64,000 nt of DNA from Panonychus citri (lineage: Eukaryota > Arthropoda > Arachnida > Trombidiformes > Tetranychidae): the NCBI RefSeq assembly GCF_014898815.1, contig NW_026515504.1:186001-250000 (forward strand). The letters are read 5' to 3'. Positions 12,209 through 22,493 of this stretch are shown piece after piece. The notes below the pieces were generated by a model that saw only the letters and a program-made list of their open reading frames with translations, was not told where the DNA came from and made no database searches. The stretch's first letter is position 1. Every line of letters begins with the position of its first letter. A program made the position numbers and the translations under genes.

Positions 12209-14771
12209 ATGTTTACATTTAAATGTTTCATTCAAATTGTTTTAATACTTTCAACTGTTAATTGTGATGATTCAACAACATGGGATTCCTATGATATTAG
12301 TTCAGAATTTCAATCAGGTGAGTGATCATTCATCTTAATTGTGATTAACTAATTGTTTTCTTCCTTTAGGAATACCAAATAGTGTAAAAGTTGCAACCAA
12401 GCCAAAATCCTTGTCGGTTAATGTTGATCAATCAACATTTAGTGTTCCTTCAAGTGAACAATTAAAATCCAATAAAAATGAACAATCAGATGATTATAAT
12501 GATTCTGATTTAATTGTGATTCCTGATCCAATGGCTGTTGAATCATTACTTAAGCCTGTTGATGATAAAGTTTTTTCAGTGTCCAGAAGCTTCATGGAGG
12601 GAAAGCCCAATGGTCATCTTGTTGAATCTGAGAAAATGGTTGGTCAAAAAGTTGCGAATGAAACAATTAAAATCAATGGAAAAGGATCAACAATTAAACC
12701 AACAATTAAACCTAAACTTGTAACATCAAGGTCTGGTTTAATTAGATTCAATTCTAAAGATAGGTAAGTCTAATTACTAATTAATTCAATTCTTGATTCA
12801 AAGCTAATGATCCAACTAATTGTTGATCTTTTTACTTAATAATTTGTTGCTTTTGTTTTTCAATGTCATTAACTGATTGGTGACTTAATTAGTTTGATCT
12901 CTTTGATTGGTAAATCAACCTCATCAAATTGATTACTATTAGAGATAATTGAGAAATTAAGTTAATAGACTTTGCTCACCGTAATTGTGATTACAAGTTT
13001 AGCAATTAAATGTCTCAATGAAAACTATAAATGATAATCAACTGGTTGTTATTTATTTTTATTAAAAACTTGTGATCTTAAGTTGATAGTAATTAGTTGA
13101 TTGAGAAACTAATTAAATCTTGATAATAATTATCAAAAACAAGGGAAATCATTAATTCATTGGAGTGATTTACCTTGAAGAATGAAATTATTACGGAAGT
13201 TATTGATTACTCTCTGGTGATTGATCTTATTTGATTAATGAAACTTTATTTTTTCTCATCTAATTGATTGTAACAATTTACAACTTTACATTTAGGGTTG
13301 AGAAAGTACAATCTCAACAATCAAGTGTTAAATTAACCAAACCAACAACAATTAACAACAAGAGGAAACAACAACAACAACAGCAACAACAAAGGCCGAT
13401 GCTGTTTGGTCAATCGTCTATTGGTAACAATTTACAAGTTAATCAACCAATTAAACGGGCAAGTTATGGTTTAATTGGATCAACTTTATCGCCTGGGGCA
13501 AGAATTAAAAATGATCACAAGGAAAAGTTGAAAAAGAAAAAGATTAACGAGATTAAATCAACAGATCGTCGGATGTTGGGACCTTTGAGATTAATGTCAC
13601 AAGAATCTTACCTCTCACCTACAGCTCAGTTTTCACCATTTTCACCTTCAACTGGTCAACAACAATTAACTAATCAACTGTTTCAAACAAATCAACTTCC
13701 AATGTCACCATCAATCTCTTACTTATCACCATCTCCACCAACAGCAATTCAATCACCATCAATATCTTTACTTAATTCAATTGCATCTCCAAGTATATCA
13801 ACTGGATTAAATCCGTTGAACTTTTTTCAACAAAATCAACAAGGATCAACATCATCATCTCTCGGTTTACAATCTAATACTAATCAATTTACCGGCTCAA
13901 CGAATCAATTCAACACAATTCCAATGGCAAATGTTCAATCGATTGGTCAATTGTCATCACCAGCAACTTTTCAGACAATTTTACCTTCATCATCAACCTT
14001 ATTAACTAATGGACAATCATTAACAACCAATCAAGGCTTATTATCATCACCAACATTTCAACAATCACCAATTCAACAGATACAATCATCATCTCCTGGA
14101 TTGATTCAGATTCAAACACCCAATGTTCAGTTGAGTAACAATTTAATATCATTTATTGAATCCCTATCAGTACAATTAGATGATAGTGTTAATATTAATT
14201 GTTTTTTCATTTCAGATCATCACCAAATATTCAGACGATTCCGATTATTCAGAACGTTCCAATGATTCAATCATCCCCTGGATTAGCATCGCCAATGAAA
14301 GTAACCAAAACTCAATCATTTGAATCTAACCTTGTTAAGGTAATCACTTTACTCTTGATTAGTTGATTAACTTGATCACTTTTTACTTTTTCCATAATTA
14401 TTTAGCCTTCGATTTCTCTGGCAAGTCCACCAACCCTTGCAACGAACTCTATGTTAACCTCGAACATTGGATCGCCCCTTCGATCGACCAATTTTATACG
14501 AACACCGATCGGTCTTCGATCACAATTAACACGAACATCGTCTTACTTTAATCCTTCAATTCCCACTCGATCTCGAACTGTTTATACACAAACTCAACTG
14601 GTACCCACTCATACGACAGTTTATACGACGACACAATTTTCACCGGCGACTCGAACTACCGTTTATGAGACTGATCATGTTCCCATTTATGGTTCGAGCG
14701 ATTCGAGTATTTCGACCAAATCAAGTGGATATGGTTCCTCGATTGGATCACTATCGAAATATGGTAACTAA
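12209..14771 (+). CDS. Secreted Gln/Ser/Pro/Thr-rich low-complexity protein, unknown function
   Basis: Seen: exons 12209-12317, 12370-12763, 13296 to about 14120-14190, about 14217-14339 and 14406-14771. The first exon encodes a leader (MFTFKCFIQIVLILSTVNC), so the product should enter the secretory pathway. The body is low complexity: a poly-Gln stretch (13371-13392), many SSP/SPSIS/QSP repeats, and a C-terminal part with TVYTQTQ, TVYTTTQ and TVYETDH repeats ending in Ser/Gly/Tyr. Not recognised; composition recalls secreted structural or adhesive proteins, but no family can be named. Odd: the end of exon 3 cannot be joined in phase to the clear downstream frame (starting SSPNIQTIP) with the most obvious donor (TTGA|GTAACA). 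Phase-0 alternatives exist (after 14121 or about 14169, with acceptor ATTCAG near 14234). Either unusual splicing or a small indel is present. Confidence 0.65.
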
Positions 14772-16003
14772 TTTAGTCGTCACTATTTCATCATAAAGAC
14801 TAATCATTTATTAATTTGCTCTTCTCTCAGGTACATCGTTTTATTAAAATTACTTTTTATTAATTGATGAATTTAAAATACATCAATTAATATAATCTCC
14901 CCAGTGACCAATTAGCTTATCTTCTAATGGCTAATTAATTGAAAAGTACTATGATTATCATTTAACTTTGATATATATTGTATATTTAATTTGATTGTGT
15001 AAAAAATAAACAGCTAAATTTAATTGTATCCAATTAACTGTGTTCAGATTGTTAACCTCAATACATCTCAGTTTTAGAGATTGAACTGTTCAGAGTGAAT
15101 CGACTTAGTAAGTAGTACAACTATTAGCTAATTCAATCAATTTGGAATAATTCTCAGGGATTATAGTTGAATTTAATTCGAGTTGGAAATTTATTTCAAT
15201 CATTTCCGTGGAGAAAAATCGTATTTCGAAAAAACCATGGGGAGATGTGGAGTGTCTTCGGAATGATATGAATCTTCAAGTTCTACTGATCAGAAAAAAT
15301 GAACTTGAATTCCAAGAGAACGAATACTTTTCACCGATCCATTAGTGTTTTAATTAGAGGTCATTTGAAGGTTCTTTACGAAGAGCATTTAATTGACCAA
15401 TTCACGTTGAAATTAGAACCAGAGATGAAGACACTTTTATTTATTTGACTGGAATAAGCACCAATAGTGATAGTTTATCAGGTCAGACTGTTCGAAGTTT
15501 GTACTCGAGCTTTGGTGCTAAGGCAATTTGATGTTATTACTCTCAAAAAAACCTACAAATGACCTTTAATTGAGTTGTTAACTTCAATGTCAAAGTCAAA
15601 GTCTCAAAAAACTCAGATCGTCATCACAATGCTGACCAATTTAGTTGATTACACAAAGGTCTTAATCTGTTGAGGCCTTCAAGTCAAAAGTCCGAAAACT
15701 AGTCCTTCTCAAATTAATTTTGCTAATAAATTAATGTTTACATTGTCAAATTCTGTACGTATGATGTGAATTCTAGTATTTTCATTAGGCTGACATAATT
15801 AAAAAATATAACAATCAGCTTGTTTAATAAAAAATCTGAGCGGATGAACCTGATGATTGATGAGCTTAATACGGAAAAATCAAGTAAAACCAAAAATAAT
15901 TTGTATCAATAGATTTGATTTGATCACAAGTTTAGTTAACAGCTATTTGTAAGTAAAATGAATACGATTTACAATTATCTAATTATTTTTGTTGATTAAT
16001 TGA
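14772..16003. other. Intergenic, no gene seen
   Basis: AT-rich, no ORF of note and no recognised RNA gene. It holds the 3' flanks of two convergent genes. The end of the inverted MIC13 duplication lies near 15957. Confidence 0.6.
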
Positions 16004-16594
16004 TTAAGATTTACTTTCGGATACATTTTTAGATTCGGTTGTTGTTGTTGATGTTGATGTTGATGAACCTTCACTTATACTTGTCTCCAATTTTGATGAC
16101 AATTTTTTCACGCTATCAACTAAATCAAACTTTGACATTGATAAAATTGTCTTTTTAACTATCCCATTATAATTATCAATTAAATCACTCCAATTCAAAG
16201 GGATATTAATCTTCTCAGGTAAATAAGGTTTCACATAAGGTTCAATCTTTCCTTTAACTGAATCATATTCTTTGTATAATAATCTAGTCTTTTTCAAATC
16301 TTCAGAATCTCCCATAGGTTTCCATTCACCAGATTCTATTGTCCAATAAACAAATCCAATTGGAATACCATATCTATACCATAAGAGAGATAATTAATAA
16401 AAGACAAAAAAACGAAAAAAAAAAGAAATCAATTAATTAATCAAGATCAAAAACAGCAACAATTACATAAGTAAACAAGACGAGGTGACATTCAAATCAA
16501 ACAACAAAAACGATCATAAAGTTCAACAGATTAACAAAAATAAATTAAAACATTTCAACTCACTTGATTGTAGTCCTAATCAAACCCATCTTAA
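15957..16594 (-). repeat. Inverted segmental duplication, copy 1 (MIC13-like)
   Basis: About 0.63 kb matching 27721-28348 in opposite orientation, covering exon 1, the intron, exon 2 and about 45 bp of 3' flank. Similarity fades just 5' of the ATG and near 15957. Intron sequences are nearly identical, with differences mostly in homopolymer length. Confidence 0.93.
16004..16589 (-). CDS. MIC13: MICOS subunit MIC13/QIL1-like, copy 1
   Basis: Seen: exon 1 16564-16589 (MGLIRTTI) joins in phase to exon 2 16004-16373, 131 residues. N-terminal hydrophobic segment (GIPIGFVYWT) then GEWKPMGDSEDL, YKEYDSVKGKIEPYVKPYLP, a Pro/Trp turn, and a basic helix, ending in a Ser/Thr tail. The order (short membrane anchor, G-W-GDS, helical KxxIxPyV, LP box, N-G-KT helix) matches arthropod QIL1. 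Known: MIC13/QIL1 is an inner mitochondrial membrane protein bridging MICOS subcomplexes at cristae junctions. Compared with the copy at 27726-28301 it has extra Ser/Thr residues in the tail and a few substitutions but no disabling change. Its upstream sequence differs entirely from copy 2, so promoter activity is unknown. Other possibility: a divergent small mitochondrial membrane protein outside MICOS. Confidence 0.72.
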
Positions 16595-16930
16595 ACAAAC
16601 CAGAGCAAACAGTTAAGTAATTAAGTCAGCAATCAACGAGCAGAAATTAAAACAAACCACAACGAAAACGACAAACAATCAATAGACTTTAATATAGATT
16701 AACCTGAGCCGGTGGCTTATTAATCAGCTGGAAAGACAAGAAAGATAAATGGTAGCGGCAGATGTGAACATGGAGAAACCATAAAACTAATTAACGAACA
16801 ATAATCAATTAGAAACCAAATTAATCAAAACCTCAAACAATCAACAACGACAATTAAAACCAAGAACAAGAAGAAACAAATACAAATGAAAAAAAAGAAC
16901 AGAAAATCAAATGACCGTTTTATTACACCT
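16590..16930. other. Spacer between MIC13 copy 1 and retroelement 3' end
   Basis: A-rich on the plus strand, no ORF. It is either the promoter of MIC13 copy 1 or retroelement 3' flank. I could not identify the exact element end or a target-site duplication. Confidence 0.5.
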
Positions 16931-16978
16931 CCCCTGAGGTTAATGCTTTAGACATTTTTTCATCAAACTGAGTTGATG

Positions 16979-16995
16979 GCCCGAAGGCGCTGGGC
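16979..16995 (-). other. Candidate 3' hairpin of the retrotransposon
   Basis: GCCC/GGGC inverted arms (16979-16982, 16992-16995) around a GC-rich loop, at the RT stop codon and start of the 3' UTR, in otherwise AT-rich DNA. It could be an RT recognition structure. This is structural inference only. Confidence 0.35.
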
Positions 16996-19218
16996 TAATC
17001 GCTCAGCTTACAAAGTTTTTCTTCTAGTATTAATACAATATTTTGAATGTTTTTTAGTCTCAATTTTGTGTTATTGTCATTGGTTAAATCTAAATCATGA
17101 ATGTGATAATTTTCAGTTTTTTTACAATCACTTAGATAGTGGGTTGGATGTCTATGTTTTCCTTTTTTCCTGTTTAGTTTGTTTGTCAGAATTTCCAGTT
17201 GTGTACAGTTTCTGATGATTTTCTTTATACTCATTCCATGATAGTGACTGTAGACTTTTTCAATTTTCTTTGGAAAGAGAGTTTGAAAGATCGACGGCTT
17301 CCTTACTTTTAGCACCAGTTCTTGTACCTTCTCCTTGATTTTCTCCTTGACGTCAGCTTTTGTGTGAATTAGATTCCTTATTTTTATTGTTCTTGTTGCT
17401 TCGATTGGAATTGTACCATTATCAATCATTTCTGTCCATGTGTATATTTTCTGATGATTTTCTAGCATTTTAATGATTATTTCTGTTGATTCAGAATTTG
17501 GGTATCTCGTAATCATTGATGGTAGAAGATAATTTACATTTTCATCCCTGTGTTTCCTTATCATACAGTAAATTGCTAGGAGATGATTTCGATATACGTT
17601 CATTGAATCTGTTTCATACAAAGTAAGTTCATTATCTAGTGAGAATACATTTTTCTTCAAATTGTATTTTGCTGGTTCGAGTGATGGAAAGTTTCGTTTT
17701 CGATTCCAGAAATTTGTTTTACTTTCTGCTTCAGGGTCGGCGAAAGTTCTTTTTATTTGAAGCTCTTTAATTATTGGCCAGTTTTCGTACGAGTGCGCTA
17801 TTTTGAGTATCGCATTTAGATTTGACGTTAACCATACTTCTACTGGATTTACCAGATTGTACAGAATCAGTGGTGACCAATTTGATGTACCATTTGGTAT
17901 GCATAGAGCTTGTTTCAGGTAATTGTTGACAATATTTTGTAAATTAGCGATCAGATTCATGTAATTCATATTTTTCATCAGAGCATGAGGACCAAGTTTG
18001 TACATACAGCTAGTGTAATGTGCTTCGATGGCTGTTCTTTGATAGTGGAGTGGAAGTTTACTTATTAGTTGAATCTGATTTTTGATTTTTGATTCATGTT
18101 CTTTAATTATTCTGTGTAGATTATCTGGATGTACCGAGTAAAATATGTATTTTCCCACTGTTTTTACCATGACTGAATTTTGTTTTGTAATGAGCTTTGT
18201 TTTCGTTGGGTTGACTTGAAGGTTGATCTTGCCGAGTTCAGTTGTTACAATCTCCATATCTCGCTCTTTATTTTCATTACTTGATAAAATAATTAAATCA
18301 TCTGCAAATGATATAACTTTGATTCCACGTTCCGTTACTCTTCTTATCGCTGCGTTTAGACCAATAATAAAAAGTATCGGTCCTAAAGATGATCCTGCTG
18401 CTGTCCCTTCATCATCTTTTTTGTAGAACTTTTCTCTTCCATCCTTGTATCTAAGCACCCGATTTGTGTGGAATGACTTTATCATTGACATCGTTCCTGG
18501 GTCTACATGTTCTTCCAGTTCTTTGTAAATTGTTTCTAATGATATTGTATCAAACGCTTTGGTTGCATCAATTGATACTCCAATACCACTGGTGAGATGT
18601 TGAATTAGAGCAATATGAAAATCATTAATGTTTAAATGTGAAACGTACGCAAATTGAGTCATTGGCACCAAGATATTTTCAAGATGTTTTTGTATTCTTT
18701 TAGTAATGATTTTATCATATATTTTCAATAGTGATGATGATATTTTTATTAATCTGAGTGATTTGTCAGGTTTCGGGATGTAATGTGCACCGAATGTTTT
18801 TGTATAAGCTGGTACTACTCCGTTTTCAAATGATTTTTTTATCAGGTGTATAATATTTTCTTTGTTATGTTTCCAAAACATCTTCCAGCTTTTCAGTGTA
18901 TATTCATCGGCATTTCCTGATCCTTTTTTCCATTTGAACCCCATGATTCTTTCTTCCTCTTCCTGACTTATACACGATTCACTTCCTGTTTCATCTGTTG
19001 GTACTATTTTTCTCTTGCTAAACGAGCTCAGATCAGGTTTTACTTCACTATCCTCAATTAGACTGAATAATTCCTTTTTCGATTTCATGAACGAGTTCAT
19101 GAATTTCCATTTTTTCTCTGTGTCATTTCTAATCTTGTACAGATATTTTTGTGTATTTTTGTATTTGCTTATTCTAAGTTCGATGCATTTTAATTCTAGT
19201 TCTTTATTTTTCTTGTAT
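16995..19218 (-). CDS. Retrotransposon reverse transcriptase
   Basis: Seen: 701 residues from the ATG at 19100. The frame is open further upstream to about 19218, overlapping the end of the endonuclease frame by roughly 20 bases in the -1 phase. RT landmarks in order: AHYIPKPDKSLRLIKI, SIDATKAFDTI (first catalytic Asp, near residue 180), GTAAGSSLGPILF, and FADDLIIL (catalytic Asp pair, near 262), followed by a thumb and a long C-terminal region containing HRHPTHYLSDC. Known: in Jockey/R1-type elements EN and RT are one polypeptide. Here they are in different frames, so either a programmed -1 shift, a separate initiation, or a one-base mutation is involved. No internal stop. Likely catalytically complete if translated. 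Confidence 0.92.
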
Positions 19219-20077
19219 CATTTGGTATCTTTCTCTTTAATTTCCTGATTTTTTTCCTTATTTTCCTGATTCTTCTATTGTTACTTCTGATCTGTCTATT
19301 GATAATTCTACCAAATTCTATCGGAAATTCACTTATTCTCTTAAAGGTTGTTTGAATTGTTTCATCTGCTATTATTGGTAATTGTTTTCTTATGAGTACT
19401 CTGATCTTTTCATGTTGCTGTCTGATGATAAACTGTTTTTCTAGCTCAATTCTAACTTCAAATAATCTATGATCAGTTATTATTTCTCCTTCTACTATAC
19501 TGCAATTTCTCAGATTTGTGAAGATAACATCAATCCACGATGTGCTCTCTTTGAAGCAAAACGTGTAGTTGTCGGGTCGAGGAGTATTCAGAACACGTAA
19601 GGATCTTTCACGAATGAAGTCGGCCAAGATTCGACTGCTGTCTATGCGATTTTCTTTCATTGACCAAAGTTTATCCTCACAGTTTGCATCCATGACTGCA
19701 AGGATTGGCACCTTCGTTGTTATTGATATTTTGTTGATGAAATCGATGATGTTTCCTTTGATATCATCATGTCCAATGTAAGCACCTATTAGAATCACTT
19801 GATGTTTGTTGATTGATATGAGTGTAATTATACAGTTTTTTAGTGATGTATCACTTGCCACAATTTTAATGTCTTTTGAAACTGCTAGTACAGTTTGATC
19901 ATTTACTAGGATTCCATAATTCAAAGCATTTGCTGATGATGATCGATTTGCTTCAGTAAGAATCAGCGCTTTTTTAGTCGACTTGATTGTTTTTTCAATG
20001 AGATCACTTGTGAGGAGTCGACTTTTCCTCGCGTTCAGATATATTAGGTTAATCTCGATCTCCGATAATCCATTCAT
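19196..20077 (-). CDS. Retrotransposon APE-type endonuclease
   Basis: Seen: 293 residues with the exonuclease-endonuclease-phosphatase signature in order: LNARKSR (Asn15), LTEAN (Glu42), VMDANCEDKLW (Asp130, Asn132), TSWIDVIFTN (Ser180, Asp183, Asn188) and TDHRLFE (Asp202, His203). A basic Arg/Lys-rich tail ends the frame. Known: this domain nicks target DNA for target-primed reverse transcription. The ATG lies 29 bases inside the end of the preceding zinc-knuckle frame, consistent with termination-reinitiation. The stop falls just before the RT frame. All expected catalytic positions are present. Confidence 0.92.
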   Translation of the reverse strand: MNGLSEIEINLIYLNARKSRLLTSDLIEKTIKSTKKALILTEANRSSSANALNYGILVNDQTVLAVSKDIKIVASDTSLKNCIITLISINKHQVILIGAYIGHDDIKGNIIDFINKISITTKVPILAVMDANCEDKLWSMKENRIDSSRILADFIRERSLRVLNTPRPDNYTFCFKESTSWIDVIFTNLRNCSIVEGEIITDHRLFEVRIELEKQFIIRQQHEKIRVLIRKQLPIIADETIQTTFKRISEFPIEFGRIINRQIRSNNRRIRKIRKKIRKLKRKIPNDTRKIKN

Positions 20078-20837
20078 ATTTTATAGAATGATATCTGGAC
20101 GCTTTATTTTTTAGATATTTCACATATTCGCACTTGCTTGAAGAGGCTGAATGATTTCCAGAACAATGGTAGCACTTTAACAATTCACTATTGAATTTTG
20201 CTGGGCAAATTTCATCATGTCTTTCAGCACACAGTACACATCGTGGAGTGGATTCACATTCATCATGTAGTTCAAGGCAAGAGCAGAGACCGGTGTCAAT
20301 TGTGTCACTGAATCGTGAGTATGAACCCATAAAGCAGATGTAACCATCACAGTCAAGTAATTTGTTTCGGTTTATTTCACTTATGTTCAGGTTGATTTTA
20401 TACCCATTTTCTTCCAGCGAAACTTCAGACACAAAGGTTTGGTTATCACGAATTAGAGCGTTAGAGATGATTACATTGTTGGTGATGAAGCTGTCGGATT
20501 GTATGGGTAAATATTTCACAGTGAAGTGAATCGACGACTGTATTGGTTGAAATTCAACAACTTCCGCTTCAGGATATATATTAGCAATTGTTTGTATTAA
20601 TTCACGTTTCACTTCATCAGAGATTGATCCGATTTCCAATCTTCCATTTTTTCTCAATTTGAAGTAGGTGAGTTTGTTGAATGAATCAGGAATTGATTCC
20701 AGTACCAATGACGCTAAATGATCGAGCGAGGAGTCAATGTTGATTTGAATCGAGTGACTTTTATCGATGTGAGGTGTATTTCGTATCCACCCAAGTCTTT
20801 TTGCTTGAAGTTCACGAAGAATAGATTGTTGATACAT
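20049..20837 (-). CDS. Retrotransposon second zinc-knuckle ORF
   Basis: Seen: 262 residues. The N-terminal two thirds is an alpha/beta-like region without a motif I recognise. Residues about 185-245 are Cys/His-rich: CSCLELHDEC, RCVLCAERHDEIC and CYHCSGNHSASSSKC. This resembles the nucleic-acid-binding C-terminus of insect Jockey-type ORF1 proteins. Its stop overlaps the endonuclease start by 29 bases. Odd: the element already has a gag-like ORF with three knuckles upstream, so this is a second one. It could be an ancestral ORF1, with the upstream gag from another element, or the detached N-terminus of ORF2. Confidence 0.75.
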   Translation of the reverse strand: MYQQSILRELQAKRLGWIRNTPHIDKSHSIQINIDSSLDHLASLVLESIPDSFNKLTYFKLRKNGRLEIGSISDEVKRELIQTIANIYPEAEVVEFQPIQSSIHFTVKYLPIQSDSFITNNVIISNALIRDNQTFVSEVSLEENGYKINLNISEINRNKLLDCDGYICFMGSYSRFSDTIDTGLCSCLELHDECESTPRCVLCAERHDEICPAKFNSELLKCYHCSGNHSASSSKCEYVKYLKNKASRYHSIKYEWIIGDRD

Positions 20838-21407
20838 TTTTGTTTCTTTTTTGGTGAGCTAAAATTTGAGTAATCTAAATTTGAATGAGCTAAAGTTTGA
20901 ATGAGCTAAAGTTTGAATGAGCTAAAGTTTGAGCGGTTTAAAGTTAGAATGAGTAATTTTGTTTGATTCTCACACTAAAGTGTTAATTTGTTAATCGAGA
21001 TGAGTTACTGTGTTGATTTTAGTGATTAGTGTAAATTGTTTTGAGTGAGGTTATTCATTAACGGATCTTTTGTGGGTTAGTGTTAATTGGTTTTACTTGA
21101 TTTGGTTAGTCTTAATTGTTATGTTTTGAGCGATAGTCTTAGCAGGGTCGTGTTAATTAGTTGTAATTGTTTAACTTTTTAGATCATTTATTTGTTTTAA
21201 TTAGTGATTAATTGTGAAGTTCTAGTTCATTTTAAGGTTAGTGTATTAGTTTGTTAATTGTTAATTGTTAACTTAAAGAGAAGATTGTTAATTTGTTTGT
21301 TTTGTAATCAGAGGTTTGAGTATTCATGTTAATTTTTTGGTTATGTTGTTACTATTTCAGTCTTAATTGGTTTTAATTTTCTCGATTTTTCGACTTCGAA
21401 TGTTGTT
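20838..21407. other. Inter-ORF spacer with 16-bp tandem array
   Basis: No ORF. Contains the tandem array at 20855-20950, then T/G-rich DNA on the plus strand up to the gag stop. A 570-bp gap between ORFs is long for a compact non-LTR element. Confidence 0.6.
20855..20950 (-). repeat. About six degenerate 16-bp tandem repeats
   Basis: Unit GAGCTAAAGTTTGAAT (plus strand). Copies start near 20856, 20872, 20887, 20903, 20919 and 20935; the central two are identical. It sits about 20 bases 5' of the ATG of the second zinc-knuckle ORF, a position expected of a 5' UTR or promoter repeat. Confidence 0.85.
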
Positions 21408-22493
21408 TTAGGCCATCACAAATTTGTATTGATAATTCTTTTTTTCCAATTCATGTTGAAGTCGTTCTTGAAACCTTGAGCACTTAGTTTCCCATGCGTT
21501 TTCACCATGTTTCAAACAATTTGGACATTTCCATTTATGCGGCTGATCCTTTATTTTACATGATTCATGAAAGTGATTTGCACCACCACAATAAGGACAC
21601 AGACTTAATTGGGTACATCGATTAGCTAAATGTCCAAATCGAGTACAATTTTGACATTGTTTTATATCAAAATGATCTGTAACCGCTATTCTCTTATATC
21701 CTGCTGATATGAAACCATTTCTTTGTTCAATCCACTCTCTGACTGCAGGATCAACCTCCAGTATCACATCATAGTGTTTACCTGATTTGTAAAAGTGTTT
21801 TATACATACCTTCCAACACTTTTTCCAATGATTTTTGATGAATAACCGATTTATCCATTGATTGATGTTTTCCTCATCAAATCTTACAGCACTTAGCTTG
21901 ATCTGTGGATCTTGTATTGGTGGAATCGTAATTTGCCATTTTGGTTGTGATTTCTTCAGAAAGTTGAAGACTTTTATTCTTTCAGCAGTACTCGCACATC
22001 TCACTTTAGCTGATTCGAATCCTGGAATAATCTCTTCAGCCGAACCAGAGTCTTCCGACGTTTCTTCGAGTAATCTTTCTACTAAATCAGTCGCGATGTC
22101 ACCTATTTTTCTTTCCGGTTCATTTTTCAGTCCAGGTATTTTTACAATTATTGTGTGTAAGATTTTGATATGGGATACATCATACCAAGAGTCCGGTTTA
22201 CCTTGTCTATTGTCAGTCTGGATTGATAGCAAATTCTTGATTTGATTGTTCGAAAAATCTTGTATTTCTATTTGATTGTCCATTCTTTCTTCTTCTACTT
22301 GTTTGTTGTCTATTTGAATTAGTCGATCTATGAATTTCGTGATCTCCAGGAGTTTATCAGGTTCAATGTTTTTTGTCCAATTTTGATCTTTGACAAGCAG
22401 TTGAAGATGTTTAATTATCGGGTAGGCTGAGAGTTCAGCTTGTACTTTTTCAATATTCATATTCTTCTCATGTTGCAATTCAAAATAGTTCAT
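21408..22493 (-). CDS. Retrotransposon gag-like protein (ORF1) with CCHC knuckles
   Basis: Seen: 361 residues. After a variable helical N-terminus and a putative RNA-binding central part, residues about 285-345 hold three zinc knuckles: CQNCTRFGHLANRC, CPYCGGANHFHESC and a degenerate CPNCLKHGENAWETKC. The spacing and following context match ORF1 of Jockey/R1-type elements, whose product packages the RNA. The ORF starts at the ATG 22493. The frame stays open upstream to an acceptor-like CAG (22535-22537), and a short exon starting at 22788 would splice into it in phase. No internal stop. Confidence 0.88.
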   Translation of the reverse strand: MNYFELQHEKNMNIEKVQAELSAYPIIKHLQLLVKDQNWTKNIEPDKLLEITKFIDRLIQIDNKQVEEERMDNQIEIQDFSNNQIKNLLSIQTDNRQGKPDSWYDVSHIKILHTIIVKIPGLKNEPERKIGDIATDLVERLLEETSEDSGSAEEIIPGFESAKVRCASTAERIKVFNFLKKSQPKWQITIPPIQDPQIKLSAVRFDEENINQWINRLFIKNHWKKCWKVCIKHFYKSGKHYDVILEVDPAVREWIEQRNGFISAGYKRIAVTDHFDIKQCQNCTRFGHLANRCTQLSLCPYCGGANHFHESCKIKDQPHKWKCPNCLKHGENAWETKCSRFQERLQHELEKKNYQYKFVMA

